Shown: positions 34,117 to 40,965 of the stretch, one piece after another
How positions within the stretch are numbered: position 1 is the stretch's first letter
How the letters are laid out: every line of letters begins with the position of its first letter
Source of the DNA: CAYWVR01 sp964461715
GTDB lineage: Bacteria > Planctomycetota > Phycisphaerae > FEN-1346
DNA: 64,000 nt
NCBI GenBank assembly: GCA_964461715.1
Contig: CAYWVR010000003.1
Coordinates: forward strand, 79,927-143,926
Reading direction: 5' to 3'
The notes under the pieces: generated by a model
The model's input: the letters and a program-made list of their open reading frames with translations, nothing else
What the model was told of the DNA's origin: nothing
Databases searched by the model: none
Position numbers and translations under genes: made by a program

Positions 34117-35754
34117 TCAGCGGATGAGGTTGGCCAGTTCGCGGAGGACGTCGCTGGTGACGCGGATCGTGCGGGCGCTGGCCTGGAACCCGTTCTGAGC
34201 CTGGATGAGGTTGACGAACTCCCGGGCCACCTCGACGTTCGAGCGTTCCAGCGAGCCGCCCCGCACGGCCCCCGCCCCGCCCTGGAGGGCCTTGACGGAA
34301 ACCGCGTCGCCCGAGTTGCCGCTCGCAACGTAGTAACCGCGACCGACGGATTCGAGGGCGGCCGGGTTCTGGAACGTCCCGATGCGAAGGGCGGCCACAT
34401 CCCGCCGCACGCCGTTGGTGAACATACCGACGAGGACGCCCTCGCGGCTGACCGAGAGGCTCGAGAGGTACCCGGCCTCATAGCCGTCCTGGCCGGCTGC
34501 GGCGACGGTCGAGGCCCCGCCGAACTGGCTCAAGCCGTCGAACTCGCCGATCGTGCCGAGGTCGAGATCGATGGTGGCCGCGTCGCCCGTAGCCCCGTAG
34601 CGGATCGAGAACGATATGTCGTCCGGGGGCGAGCCTCCAGGGCCGCCGAAGCTCCCGTCGCGCCCGAAGGTCATGCCCCGGATCCGGCGGTCGTCCAGCA
34701 GGACGTCGCCGGTGATGTTCGTCAGGACGGCGTCCCAGGTGTCGGGCGTGTCGGTTCGGACGAAGGCCACGCTCATGACGCGGCCGATGCCCTGCTGGTC
34801 GAAGACCTCGACGTTCGTGTTCCTCGTCTCGGTGCCGCCCACGGCTAGCATCTTGAAGTAGTTGGGCACCTCGAGCGTCCCGCCGCCCGTATACTCGAGG
34901 TTCACGTCGGTCAGGCTGTAGCCCGTATCGTCGTCGATCAGGCGGATCTCGCCGTTGCCCAGGGAGGCCGTGGAGCCGGTGTAGGCGGCATTGATGGCCG
35001 CGACAAGGTCGCCCAGGGTGCTGGCCGCGCCAAGGGTCAAGTTGGTGTCCACGGCAGCGCCGCCCCGGTCGGTGCCGTAGATGCGGATGACGTCCCCCGC
35101 GGCCACGCTGGAAGCCTGGTCCAGGTCCGCCAAGCGCGTCCCGGCGTGGGCGACGGCCCCGCTCTCGGTATACTGGGTGCCGCTCGAAAGGAAGGTGGCC
35201 TCGGGGTTGACGGCGTCGGCGCTTAGATTGCCGGAGAAGGCGACGGTTTCGGTGGCCTGCGAGGGAAGGGCCACGTCGTAGGGGATGCGGATAAAGTCGG
35301 AGCTGGCCTCCTGGAAGCCCTCCTCGACACCCTCGCTGCCGATTCGCTGGACGCGGTAACCGGTGCCGGGGTCGACGAGATAGTATTCGGCGTCGACGGC
35401 GAACGTGCCGACGCGAGTGTAGACGTCCTTCTCGCCGTCGTGGAGGATGAAGTAGCCCGCGCCCTCCATCGCCATGTCGAGGGGCTGGCCGGTGTTGACG
35501 AGGCTGCCCTGGCTCATGTTCCGGTCGATGCTACCCACCGCCACGCCCAGCCCGATTTGCTGCGGGTTCGTGCCGCCGACCTGCTCGGTGGGCTGGGTGG
35601 CGTCGAGCGTCGTCTGGGCCATCAGCTCGGCGAACGTGACCCGGCTGGACTTGAACCCGTACGTGTTGACGTTGGCTAGGTTGTTACCCGAGACGTCGAG
35701 CATCTGCTGGTGGGCCTGGATACCCGTGACGCCTGACATCAGTGCGTTGCTCAT
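34117..35754 (-). CDS. flgE: Flagellar hook protein FlgE
   Basis: 545 residues. It begins SNALMSGVTGIQAHQQMLDV, then SGNNLANVNTYGFKSSRVTF and FAELMAQT, and has LVNTGQPLDMAMEGAGYFIL. The C terminus SNVEVAREFVNLIQAQNGFQ with ASARTIRVTSDVLRELANLI is the FlgE D0 helix. It is longer than enterobacterial FlgE (402 residues) through an expanded central D2-type region. It makes the curved hook between rod and junction, and is exported by the flagellar type III system. It lies 33 bases after flgD. Confidence 0.96.
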   Translation of the reverse strand: MSNALMSGVTGIQAHQQMLDVSGNNLANVNTYGFKSSRVTFAELMAQTTLDATQPTEQVGGTNPQQIGLGVAVGSIDRNMSQGSLVNTGQPLDMAMEGAGYFILHDGEKDVYTRVGTFAVDAEYYLVDPGTGYRVQRIGSEGVEEGFQEASSDFIRIPYDVALPSQATETVAFSGNLSADAVNPEATFLSSGTQYTESGAVAHAGTRLADLDQASSVAAGDVIRIYGTDRGGAAVDTNLTLGAASTLGDLVAAINAAYTGSTASLGNGEIRLIDDDTGYSLTDVNLEYTGGGTLEVPNYFKMLAVGGTETRNTNVEVFDQQGIGRVMSVAFVRTDTPDTWDAVLTNITGDVLLDDRRIRGMTFGRDGSFGGPGGSPPDDISFSIRYGATGDAATIDLDLGTIGEFDGLSQFGGASTVAAAGQDGYEAGYLSSLSVSREGVLVGMFTNGVRRDVAALRIGTFQNPAALESVGRGYYVASGNSGDAVSVKALQGGAGAVRGGSLERSNVEVAREFVNLIQAQNGFQASARTIRVTSDVLRELANLIR

Positions 35755-35787
35755 GCCGTTCTCCTTGGCTTCGTGTGCCGGGACACG

Positions 35788-36159
35788 CTACAGGGCGATG
35801 CCCTGAACCTGCTCCAGGGCCACCACGCGGTCGCCCACCCGAAGGTGAAACGCGCCGTCCCACCGCTCCACACCGGTGACCTGCCCGATGAGGGCGGCGT
35901 CGCCGTCCTCGGGCAGGAACGTGATCTCGCGTCCGATGAGGCCGGAGGCGTACCGTCCTTCGGTGGCCTCCAGGACGGAGGCGAAGGTCGTGTTCATCGC
36001 CTCGAGCTGCTCGAGTTGCGAGATGGCGGCCATCTGGGCCGTCATCTCATTGTTATCCATGGGCTCCAGGGGGTTCTGGTTCTGGAGCTGCGCGACGAGG
36101 AGGTTGAGGTAATCGAGCTTGAGTTGCCCGGCGTTTGGCGCGGCACCTGTGACGGCCAT
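35788..36159 (-). CDS. flgD: Hook-capping protein FlgD (short form)
   Basis: 123 residues, against about 230 in enterobacteria. The N-terminal half has the family signature KLDYLNLLVAQLQNQNPLEP with MDNNEMTAQMAAISQLEQLE. A short C-terminal beta segment (SGLIGREITFLPEDG and FHLRVGDRVVALEQVQGI) corresponds to the Tudor-like part; the Ig-like FLG domain is missing. FlgD caps the growing hook while FlgE subunits are added, and FliK and FlgE flank it here in the usual order. It starts 9 bases after fliK. Confidence 0.92.
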   Translation of the reverse strand: MAVTGAAPNAGQLKLDYLNLLVAQLQNQNPLEPMDNNEMTAQMAAISQLEQLEAMNTTFASVLEATEGRYASGLIGREITFLPEDGDAALIGQVTGVERWDGAFHLRVGDRVVALEQVQGIAL

Positions 36160-36168
36160 GGAAGTCTC

Positions 36169-37503
36169 CTAGATTTCGACGTCGACGGCCTCGTCGGTAA
36201 CGAGGTCGGCCGGTTCGTCCTCGGATGCGTCCTCGGCCCGGGTCGGCCCCGCAGCACGGTCTCCGGCGGCGTGGGAGAGGTCGTCGGCAAACGTGCCGCC
36301 CTGCTCCCCGCCGTGAGACGGGCCGCCCTGGCCGCCCCCCTGCCCGCCCGTATCGTTCAGGGCCACGTCCAGCCGCCGCATCTGGACGCCGGCGTCCTGG
36401 AGCCGGTCCACGAGACCGACCGCCTCCCGCTCCAGGCGGGCCAGCGTGGCGGGCTGATCGACCCGCAGCTCCCCTCGGAGCTCCTCCCCCTCGATCCGAA
36501 GCGTGATCCGCACGCGGCCCAGCTCCGGCGGACGAAGCTGTACGACCAGTTCCCGCCCGTCGCGGATCTCGCCGCCCCGGATGGCCTCGGCGACCTGGTC
36601 GGTGAGCGTCGGACCGCCCGTGGGACGGGCCTCGGGGGCCTGGGAGGCCGCCGGCGCGGCAATGCGGGCCGCTGCGGCAGCTTCCGGGGCCGGAGCGGCA
36701 GCGAGCGGGGTTGCCGGCGACGGGGCCGTCGGCTTCGGCGGGGCGGGGCGATCGGGGGCCTGGATGCCCTTGGCGGCCTGAATCTTCGCGTTCACGGGGG
36801 TCGCAGAGGGCCTGGACTCGCGGGGGGCGTCGGAAGCCTGGAACGCGACGGCGGCGCGGCGGGCGGCCCCGGGGGCGGCCCTGGTCGACGGCGTCCCATC
36901 CGGGGCGACCTCGGGCACGGGAGCCGTAACATGTTTTGTCGCAACGGCTTTTGTCGCAACGGCTTGCGCAGGCACGGGAACGCGTCCGGGCGCGCCCGCC
37001 TTCGCGGCGGGGTGCGGGACGGCGTCCGTCCCCCGCTTCGTCGGGGCGGGCGCTTCGGGAGCCGCCGGAACCGCGCGTTCCTTTACAGAAACGGCTCTGG
37101 CGACCCCTTCAGTGCGGTTCCAGCCGCCGGCAAGAACCGGCTTGGAGGGGGCGTGGGCGGTCTTCGCGGCCGGCGCAGCCGGCTGCGGGGGCGACTTCGC
37201 GACCTTGGCCTCGACCCCCTTGATAACGGCAGCGAATGCCGCTTTCTCGGGCTTTCCGTCGGCAATCTGCGGGATGGTTGCCTCAATCGCCGCCGCCGTC
37301 GCACCGGCCGTCGTCTCGGCCTTCGCGCCCTTCCCGGGCTTGGTTTGAGGGCTCGACTTCGTTCCGGACGAGGTGGGCTTGGAGGACGATATCTTGGGCT
37401 TCTGGACCCCCTTGGGCCCCACATCTTGTGGTTTTCGGGCGCCGCTCATGCCGCCGGCCGGGGCGGCCGCGGGGGCGTTCGGGATGGTCAGGACCGGGGC
37501 CAT
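36169..37503 (-). CDS. fliK: Flagellar hook-length control protein FliK
   Basis: 444 residues from ATG at 37503, six bases after AAGGAG; an ATG two codons earlier is too close to that site. Residues 1-290 are a low-complexity Ala/Pro/Lys ruler-like stretch. The C-terminal Flg_hook domain (about 300-385) is recognisable from ELVVQLRPPELGRVRITLRI, GELRVDQPATLARLEREAVG and RLQDAGVQMRRLDVAL. The extreme C terminus is acidic (EDASEDEPADLVTDEAVDVE). FliK measures the hook and switches export specificity. It is the first gene of the long flagellar unit. Confidence 0.88.
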   Translation of the reverse strand: MAPVLTIPNAPAAAPAGGMSGARKPQDVGPKGVQKPKISSSKPTSSGTKSSPQTKPGKGAKAETTAGATAAAIEATIPQIADGKPEKAAFAAVIKGVEAKVAKSPPQPAAPAAKTAHAPSKPVLAGGWNRTEGVARAVSVKERAVPAAPEAPAPTKRGTDAVPHPAAKAGAPGRVPVPAQAVATKAVATKHVTAPVPEVAPDGTPSTRAAPGAARRAAVAFQASDAPRESRPSATPVNAKIQAAKGIQAPDRPAPPKPTAPSPATPLAAAPAPEAAAAARIAAPAASQAPEARPTGGPTLTDQVAEAIRGGEIRDGRELVVQLRPPELGRVRITLRIEGEELRGELRVDQPATLARLEREAVGLVDRLQDAGVQMRRLDVALNDTGGQGGGQGGPSHGGEQGGTFADDLSHAAGDRAAGPTRAEDASEDEPADLVTDEAVDVEI

Positions 37504-37763
37504 ACACATCTCCTTGGACCCCCTGTAGAGCAAAGGCCGTGCCAGAGACGCGCCTAAGCCCACGAAATGAACGCAAGATGCTTATTCACAAGCACTTACA
37601 AGCCACCGCGTCGTCCCGTGTGTCCGCTCTCCGTCCCGTTACCGTCCGTCAGATTCTTCCGGTCGGCGGTAGGATCTTCCGCTGAAGGTTTCCGCCAGGT
37701 GACGCAAAACAATAAACGATTTCTCCCTCGCCGACACACTTCTTGCGACTTTCTCGGGGGTTC

Positions 37764-37782
37764 TCGCAACTTCCGGCCCCCT
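37764..37782 (-). promoter_or_regulatory. Candidate sigma-54 (-24/-12) site for the flagellar unit
   Basis: Minus strand reads GGGGCCGGAAGTTGC: GG at 37779-37778, ten bases, then GC at 37767-37766, with the CGG and TTGC parts of the consensus present but without TGGCAC. It lies 260 bases before fliK. Chance matches are common in GC-rich DNA. Confidence 0.25.
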
Positions 37783-37800
37783 TTCCGCGCGAAGTCGACG

Positions 37801-37831
37801 CAAAACGAGACTTTTTTGCCGCGTCCGATAA
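37801..37831 (+). promoter_or_regulatory. Candidate sigma-28 (FliA) site for the activator gene
   Basis: CAAAACGA (37801-37808), 15 bases, TCCGATAA (37824-37831). This compares with TAAA and GCCGATAA for FliA promoters. It lies about 115 bases before the start codon. The -10 match is good and the -35 match is partial. Confidence 0.28.
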
Positions 37832-37945
37832 ATAGACTGGACCCGTCAGCGGCCGCGTGCCGACGAAGGGGACGACCGAAACCAACTCTCCGGGAATCCG
37901 CTAAGGCGAAATACCCGAGAGAGCCTCGGGCCAAGGAGTCTAGCC

Positions 37946-39037
37946 ATGGGGGGATCGGGACAGATGACCTTGACGGACACGGCCCTCGCCCCGACCCTCG
38001 TCTCCACCGAACCCCCGTTCCTCGATGAGTGCCCCGACGGCGTCCTTCTCGTCGGACGCAGCGAGGCCATGCGCGAGATGCTGCGCTCGGTCCGCCTCGT
38101 CGCCACCAGCCGATGCAACCCCGTCCTCGTCGTCGGCGAGACGGGCACCGGCAAGGAGCTGGCGGCCCGGGCGATCCACGCCCTGCGAAAAGGCGGCCGG
38201 GGCGAATTCGTGGCCGTTAACTGCGCCACCCTCACCGCCACGCTTCTCGAGAGCGAGCTGTTCGGTCACGTCAAGGGCGCCTTCACCGGGGCCGACGCCA
38301 ACAAGACGGGCCTCTTCGAGGCGGCCGGCGACGGCACGCTCTTTCTGGACGAGATCAGCGAGATGCCCCAGGCCCTCCAAGCCAAGCTCCTGCGGGTCCT
38401 CCAGGAGAAGACGTTCCGGAAGGTGGGCGATACGCGGAACCTGCCGTGCCGCGCCACCATCATCGCCACCTCCAACCGCGACCTCGCCGCCGAGTGCCGC
38501 CAGGGACGCTTCCGCACCGACCTTTACTACCGCCTGTCGGTCTTCCCGATCGAGATCGCGCCGCTCCGTTCGCCCGCGCGGCAGGAGGACATCCCGCGGC
38601 TGGCGGCCCACTTCACCCGAGAGATGGCGCAGGCTCTCGATAAGAGGCTTTTGGGCCTGACGGACACAGCCCTCCAGCGCCTTCTCGGCCACGACTGGCC
38701 GGGCAACGTGCGGGAGCTCCGCAACGTCATCGAGCGGGCGGCCATCGTCGAGGAGGGCGAGGCGATCACGCCCGAGAGCCTCATGCTGACGCCGCGCGCC
38801 GCCGTCCTGCCGGACGCGGGCGAGACGGCCCTGCCCGTCCCCGAGGACGACTTCAGCCTGGCCACGGCCGAGCGAATCTTCATCACCCGGGCCCTCCGGG
38901 AAACCGGCTGGCAACGCACCCGCGCCGCCGCCCTTCTCGGCATCACTCGGGCCACTCTCCACGCGAAGCTCAAACGCTACCAGATCCAGGTCCCGGACAG
39001 CCCCACCTCCTCCTCGGCCGCCCGGGCGGGAGCGTAG
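37946..39037 (+). CDS. Receiver-less sigma-54 activator (FlrC/FleQ/NtrC-type)
   Basis: 363 residues from ATG at 37946; AAGGAG lies 7 bases upstream. After about 30 residues comes an AAA+ sigma-54 activation domain: Walker A VVGETGTGKELAA (~63), the loop GAFTGA (~111) that contacts sigma-54, Walker B GTLFLDEISEMP, and the arginine-finger region RFRTDLYYRL. DWPGNVRELRN follows, and a Fis-type helix-turn-helix ends the protein (TRAAALLGITRATLHAKLKR). The usual N-terminal receiver domain is absent, so its activity is not set by phosphorylation of that domain. It is divergent from the flagellar unit, and its likely role is to switch on flagellar promoters. Confidence 0.9.
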   Translation: MGGSGQMTLTDTALAPTLVSTEPPFLDECPDGVLLVGRSEAMREMLRSVRLVATSRCNPVLVVGETGTGKELAARAIHALRKGGRGEFVAVNCATLTATLLESELFGHVKGAFTGADANKTGLFEAAGDGTLFLDEISEMPQALQAKLLRVLQEKTFRKVGDTRNLPCRATIIATSNRDLAAECRQGRFRTDLYYRLSVFPIEIAPLRSPARQEDIPRLAAHFTREMAQALDKRLLGLTDTALQRLLGHDWPGNVRELRNVIERAAIVEEGEAITPESLMLTPRAAVLPDAGETALPVPEDDFSLATAERIFITRALRETGWQRTRAAALLGITRATLHAKLKRYQIQVPDSPTSSSAARAGA

Positions 39038-39090
39038 CGGCAGACACCGGCGGCCCCTGGGCCTTGCCGCGCCACGATGCGGCCGGTACC

Positions 39091-39300
39091 ATGACCTCTA
39101 TGCCCATCCCCGGCGCCGAGACGAACGGCTACTCGCTCCAGTGAGACGCGTGGAACCGCCTGCGCCGTGTGTACGAGGACACGAACGAGGACGGCGACTA
39201 CGACGAGGGCACCGACACCGTGATCGCCGAGTACCTCTACGACGCCGGGAACCGCCGCACCGCAAAGATCGTCCCCGACGGCGACGACTGGCGGCGGTGA
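39091..39300 (+). pseudogene. RHS/YD-repeat protein fragment with an internal stop
   Basis: Reads TSMPIPGAETNGYSLQ, then TGA (39142-39144), then DAWNRLRRVYEDTNEDG and TVIAEYLYDAGNRRTAKI, to a stop at 39298. The motif DAWNRL with YLYDAGNRR is a textbook RHS repeat (polymorphic toxin or surface-protein core). TGA stands where homologous repeats carry TGG (Trp). Only about one and a half repeats remain, so the rest of the gene has been lost, probably when the adjacent mobile elements inserted. Confidence 0.75.
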
Positions 39301-39303
39301 CTC

Positions 39304-39492
39304 TTGGAGCCGGAGGACGAGGCCACGCTCGATGCGTTGCGGCGGTGCGGCCGGACGGGCCGGCCGTGGGGCGAGGGGCGGTTCCCAAGGGATACGCATG
39401 CTCACGCGATGAAGCGTGAGCATGCCACCCGCGTGGGCCGGGGGCCGAGGGCCAAACCCGGCCCGAAACCCAGGAAACGCCGGAGGAATTAA
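39304..39492 (+). pseudogene. 3' end of a REP-type (RAYT/IS200-like) transposase remnant
   Basis: The frame reads LEPEDEATLDALRRCGRTGR and PWGEGRF, then KPGPKPRKRRRN and stop. The pattern LDALRR...GRPWG...RPRKR is the usual C-terminal tail of REP-associated tyrosine transposases. The catalytic part is gone. A perfect palindrome (39396-39425) sits inside the tail and breaks its normal sequence. The stop codon lies inside the left 23-bp repeat, as expected if that repeat is the element's right end. Confidence 0.6.
39396..39425. repeat. Perfect 12-bp palindrome (REP-like)
   Basis: GCATGCTCACGC (39396-39407) and its exact inverse GCGTGAGCATGC (39414-39425) flank a 6-base loop, GATGAA. Hairpins of this form are the usual partners of REP-associated transposases. 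I see only one copy in the window. Confidence 0.8.
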
Positions 39493-39508
39493 ATATCATG
39501 TCCCCAGA
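39486..39508 (+). repeat. Left copy of a 23-bp inverted repeat
   Basis: GAATTAAATATCATGTCCCC followed by AGA. It is inverse to the copy at 40645-40667, with 21 of 23 positions equal (differences at the 8th and 13th base). It contains the ATG of the gene at 39498 and the stop of the transposase remnant. Confidence 0.85.
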
Positions 39509-40463
39509 ACCCCCAACACTGGCGGAGAAGCGAAAGCACTGGCTTAAGGTGCTGTCGGGGAAGGACAGGCACTCCATCGTTCGTCAACTCACCGGGATGA
39601 CCTGGAACGCGGCGGCCTACCAGGTGGTGAACGAGGCCAGGAGGCTGGCACCGGCTGCTCCCGACGGAGGAGTCCAGCTAAACGGCATGCTGCACCGGCT
39701 CATCGACGACGGGTTCTTCAATTCGCACATGGCGGCCGTCCGGCGACTGATGGACAAGTATGAACTGAAAGGCGAGCGAGGCGTGTACTCGTTGGTGGCG
39801 CTTCTCAACGACATGAAGAAGCACCGAACGCTTCTGACGCGCAAGGCTCTTTTTGATGTGGAGATGCGACACTATGACTACGCGCCGATGAAGCGGCGAT
39901 CCCAGGAGTTCGGCCGGCGGAAGGCGGCCGAGGGGAAGCAGGCGTATTGCGTGCCCAGGGAGCTCTGCTGGGAAGAAGATAAGCGGCGACATACAGACAT
40001 CGACCGACTCTCCGGCACCATGCCCGCTGACCGCAAGCCCGAAGATGCGATCCGTGAGAAGGTAATCGACAACCTTCGGGCGAAGGCAGAGACTGCCTGT
40101 GAGCAGGTGGTGACCTACGTCACGAAGTTCGTTGCGCATTCGGCAAGTCCCGACAGCCGCGCGAGCGTGCAGGCCGACGACGTGAAGATGACGCTGGACC
40201 ATCTCTGGAAGGCCCATCGCAGCCTGTGCGAGGTCGCCAGCTTCATTTCAATCGTGATCCTCGGGGATTCCTGTCCCGGCTTCCTGCCCATCCCGCAGTA
40301 CGACCAGTTCCAGTACATGCAGCACCCGCTCGTCGCAGAACCCGATCTGCCCAGGCTCCGCGAGATGTGGCGAGGTTTCAAACGCGAGTACCACGACTGG
40401 AGCCAGTGGACCTTGAAAGACTACGAGCGGGAGTTCGGCCAAGAGGCGGATGGGACGGCATGA
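39498..40463 (+). CDS. Hypothetical protein, HEPN/AbiU2-like in appearance
   Basis: 321 residues from ATG at 39498, 11 bases after GGAGG and within the left inverted repeat. It is helix-rich with no signal or membrane segment. Recognisable blocks: GMLHRLIDDGFFNSHMAAVR with RLMDK, SLVALLNDMKKHRTLLTRKA, then VVTYVTKFVAHSASPDSR near 205-222 and LDHLWKAHRSLCEVASFIS; PIPQYDQF follows. I have seen the KFxAH and PQYDxF pattern in a widespread family of hypotheticals with a HEPN-like arrangement; the canonical R-x4-6-H is not present (the Arg position is Thr or Lys). The codons are visibly less GC-rich than the surroundings, which with the flanking repeats suggests horizontal transfer. A defence role is possible but unproven. 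Confidence 0.6.
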   Translation: MSPEPPTLAEKRKHWLKVLSGKDRHSIVRQLTGMTWNAAAYQVVNEARRLAPAAPDGGVQLNGMLHRLIDDGFFNSHMAAVRRLMDKYELKGERGVYSLVALLNDMKKHRTLLTRKALFDVEMRHYDYAPMKRRSQEFGRRKAAEGKQAYCVPRELCWEEDKRRHTDIDRLSGTMPADRKPEDAIREKVIDNLRAKAETACEQVVTYVTKFVAHSASPDSRASVQADDVKMTLDHLWKAHRSLCEVASFISIVILGDSCPGFLPIPQYDQFQYMQHPLVAEPDLPRLREMWRGFKREYHDWSQWTLKDYEREFGQEADGTA

Positions 40464-40527
40464 CCTGCATCGACGGAACCCACGTTGGGGCTTGACGGCT
40501 CCGACCGACCGATGGGGAGATGGCATC

Positions 40528-40695
40528 ATGGTTGACCAAGTGCCCAAGCGGATCACGGCGAGAACCTTCTTACGTGCGTTCGAGAAGATGTGCAACTTCA
40601 TCGCGGTCGCCAGCACGGGCGATCCGCAGGCCACCGTGCAGGGCTCTGGGGACACGATACTTAATTCGCTTAGCGCGGCAAGGCGGAGGCGGTAG
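40528..40695 (+). CDS. Short reading frame, probably the start of a broken gene
   Basis: 55 residues from ATG at 40528, preceded by GGGGAGA. It reads VPKRITARTFLRAFEKMCNF and IAVASTGDPQATVQ, then runs through the right 23-bp repeat to an arginine-rich end. The first 35 residues look like ordinary protein and the end is clearly repeat-derived, so this is likely a gene truncated by the element at 40645. No family recognised. Confidence 0.3.
   Translation: MVDQVPKRITARTFLRAFEKMCNFIAVASTGDPQATVQGSGDTILNSLSAARRRR
40645..40667 (-). repeat. Right copy of the 23-bp inverted repeat
   Basis: TCTGGGGACACGATACTTAA followed by TTC on the plus strand, the inverse of 39486-39508 with two mismatches. It stands just upstream of the 5' fragment of a transposase gene, so it is probably the left terminus of that element. 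Confidence 0.85.
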
Positions 40696-40887
40696 ATTCA
40701 AAACAGGGCCAAGCTCGTGCGGGTCGGGGTACCCGGTTATGGGCATCACATCATGCAGCGCGGCAACCGCCGCCTGCCGACGTTCTTTGGGGAACCGAGG
40801 CAAGGCGACAGGCCAAATTGTCTCGGCATCCATGGCTGTGGCCTTTCCGGCGGTCGCTTCCCCCTGATCAGGCCATCGGCCGCATGA
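40696..40887 (+). pseudogene. 5' end of a REP-type (RAYT/IS200-like) transposase remnant
   Basis: From about 40696 the frame reads AKLVRVGVPGYGHHIMQRGN then RRLPTFFGE, the characteristic opening of REP-associated tyrosine transposases (RARVVVPGxxHHVTQRGNRR type). After FFGE the similarity ends and the frame runs on as unrelated sequence to a stop at 40885. Only the first ~30 codons remain. The 78 bases between here and the glycosidase hold nothing I can identify except a short palindrome, GCAGCGCTGC. Confidence 0.7.
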
Positions 40888-40965
40888 TACACGTTTCTTC
40901 CGCTTTTGCAGCGCTGCAACATTAGGCCTTGAAGTGCCCGGCGGGCGGCCGTACGCTGCCTCGCC

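Larger units (their letters stand above)
37504..37945. other. Divergent control region between the flagellar unit and the sigma-54 activator
   Basis: 442 bases without a gene, clearly richer in A+T than its surroundings (runs such as AAACAATAAACGATTT and ACTTTTTTG). It is the only gap in which the 20-kb flagellar unit could have a main promoter. It holds two weak candidate alternative-sigma sites (37764-37782 and 37801-37831) and an AAGGAG for the activator gene. No repeat or hairpin stands out. Confidence 0.6.

Noticed and set aside
16978..37503. Long plus-strand frames opposite the flagellar genes
   Set aside because: Every one is antisense to a gene with named family motifs; none shows a motif of its own.
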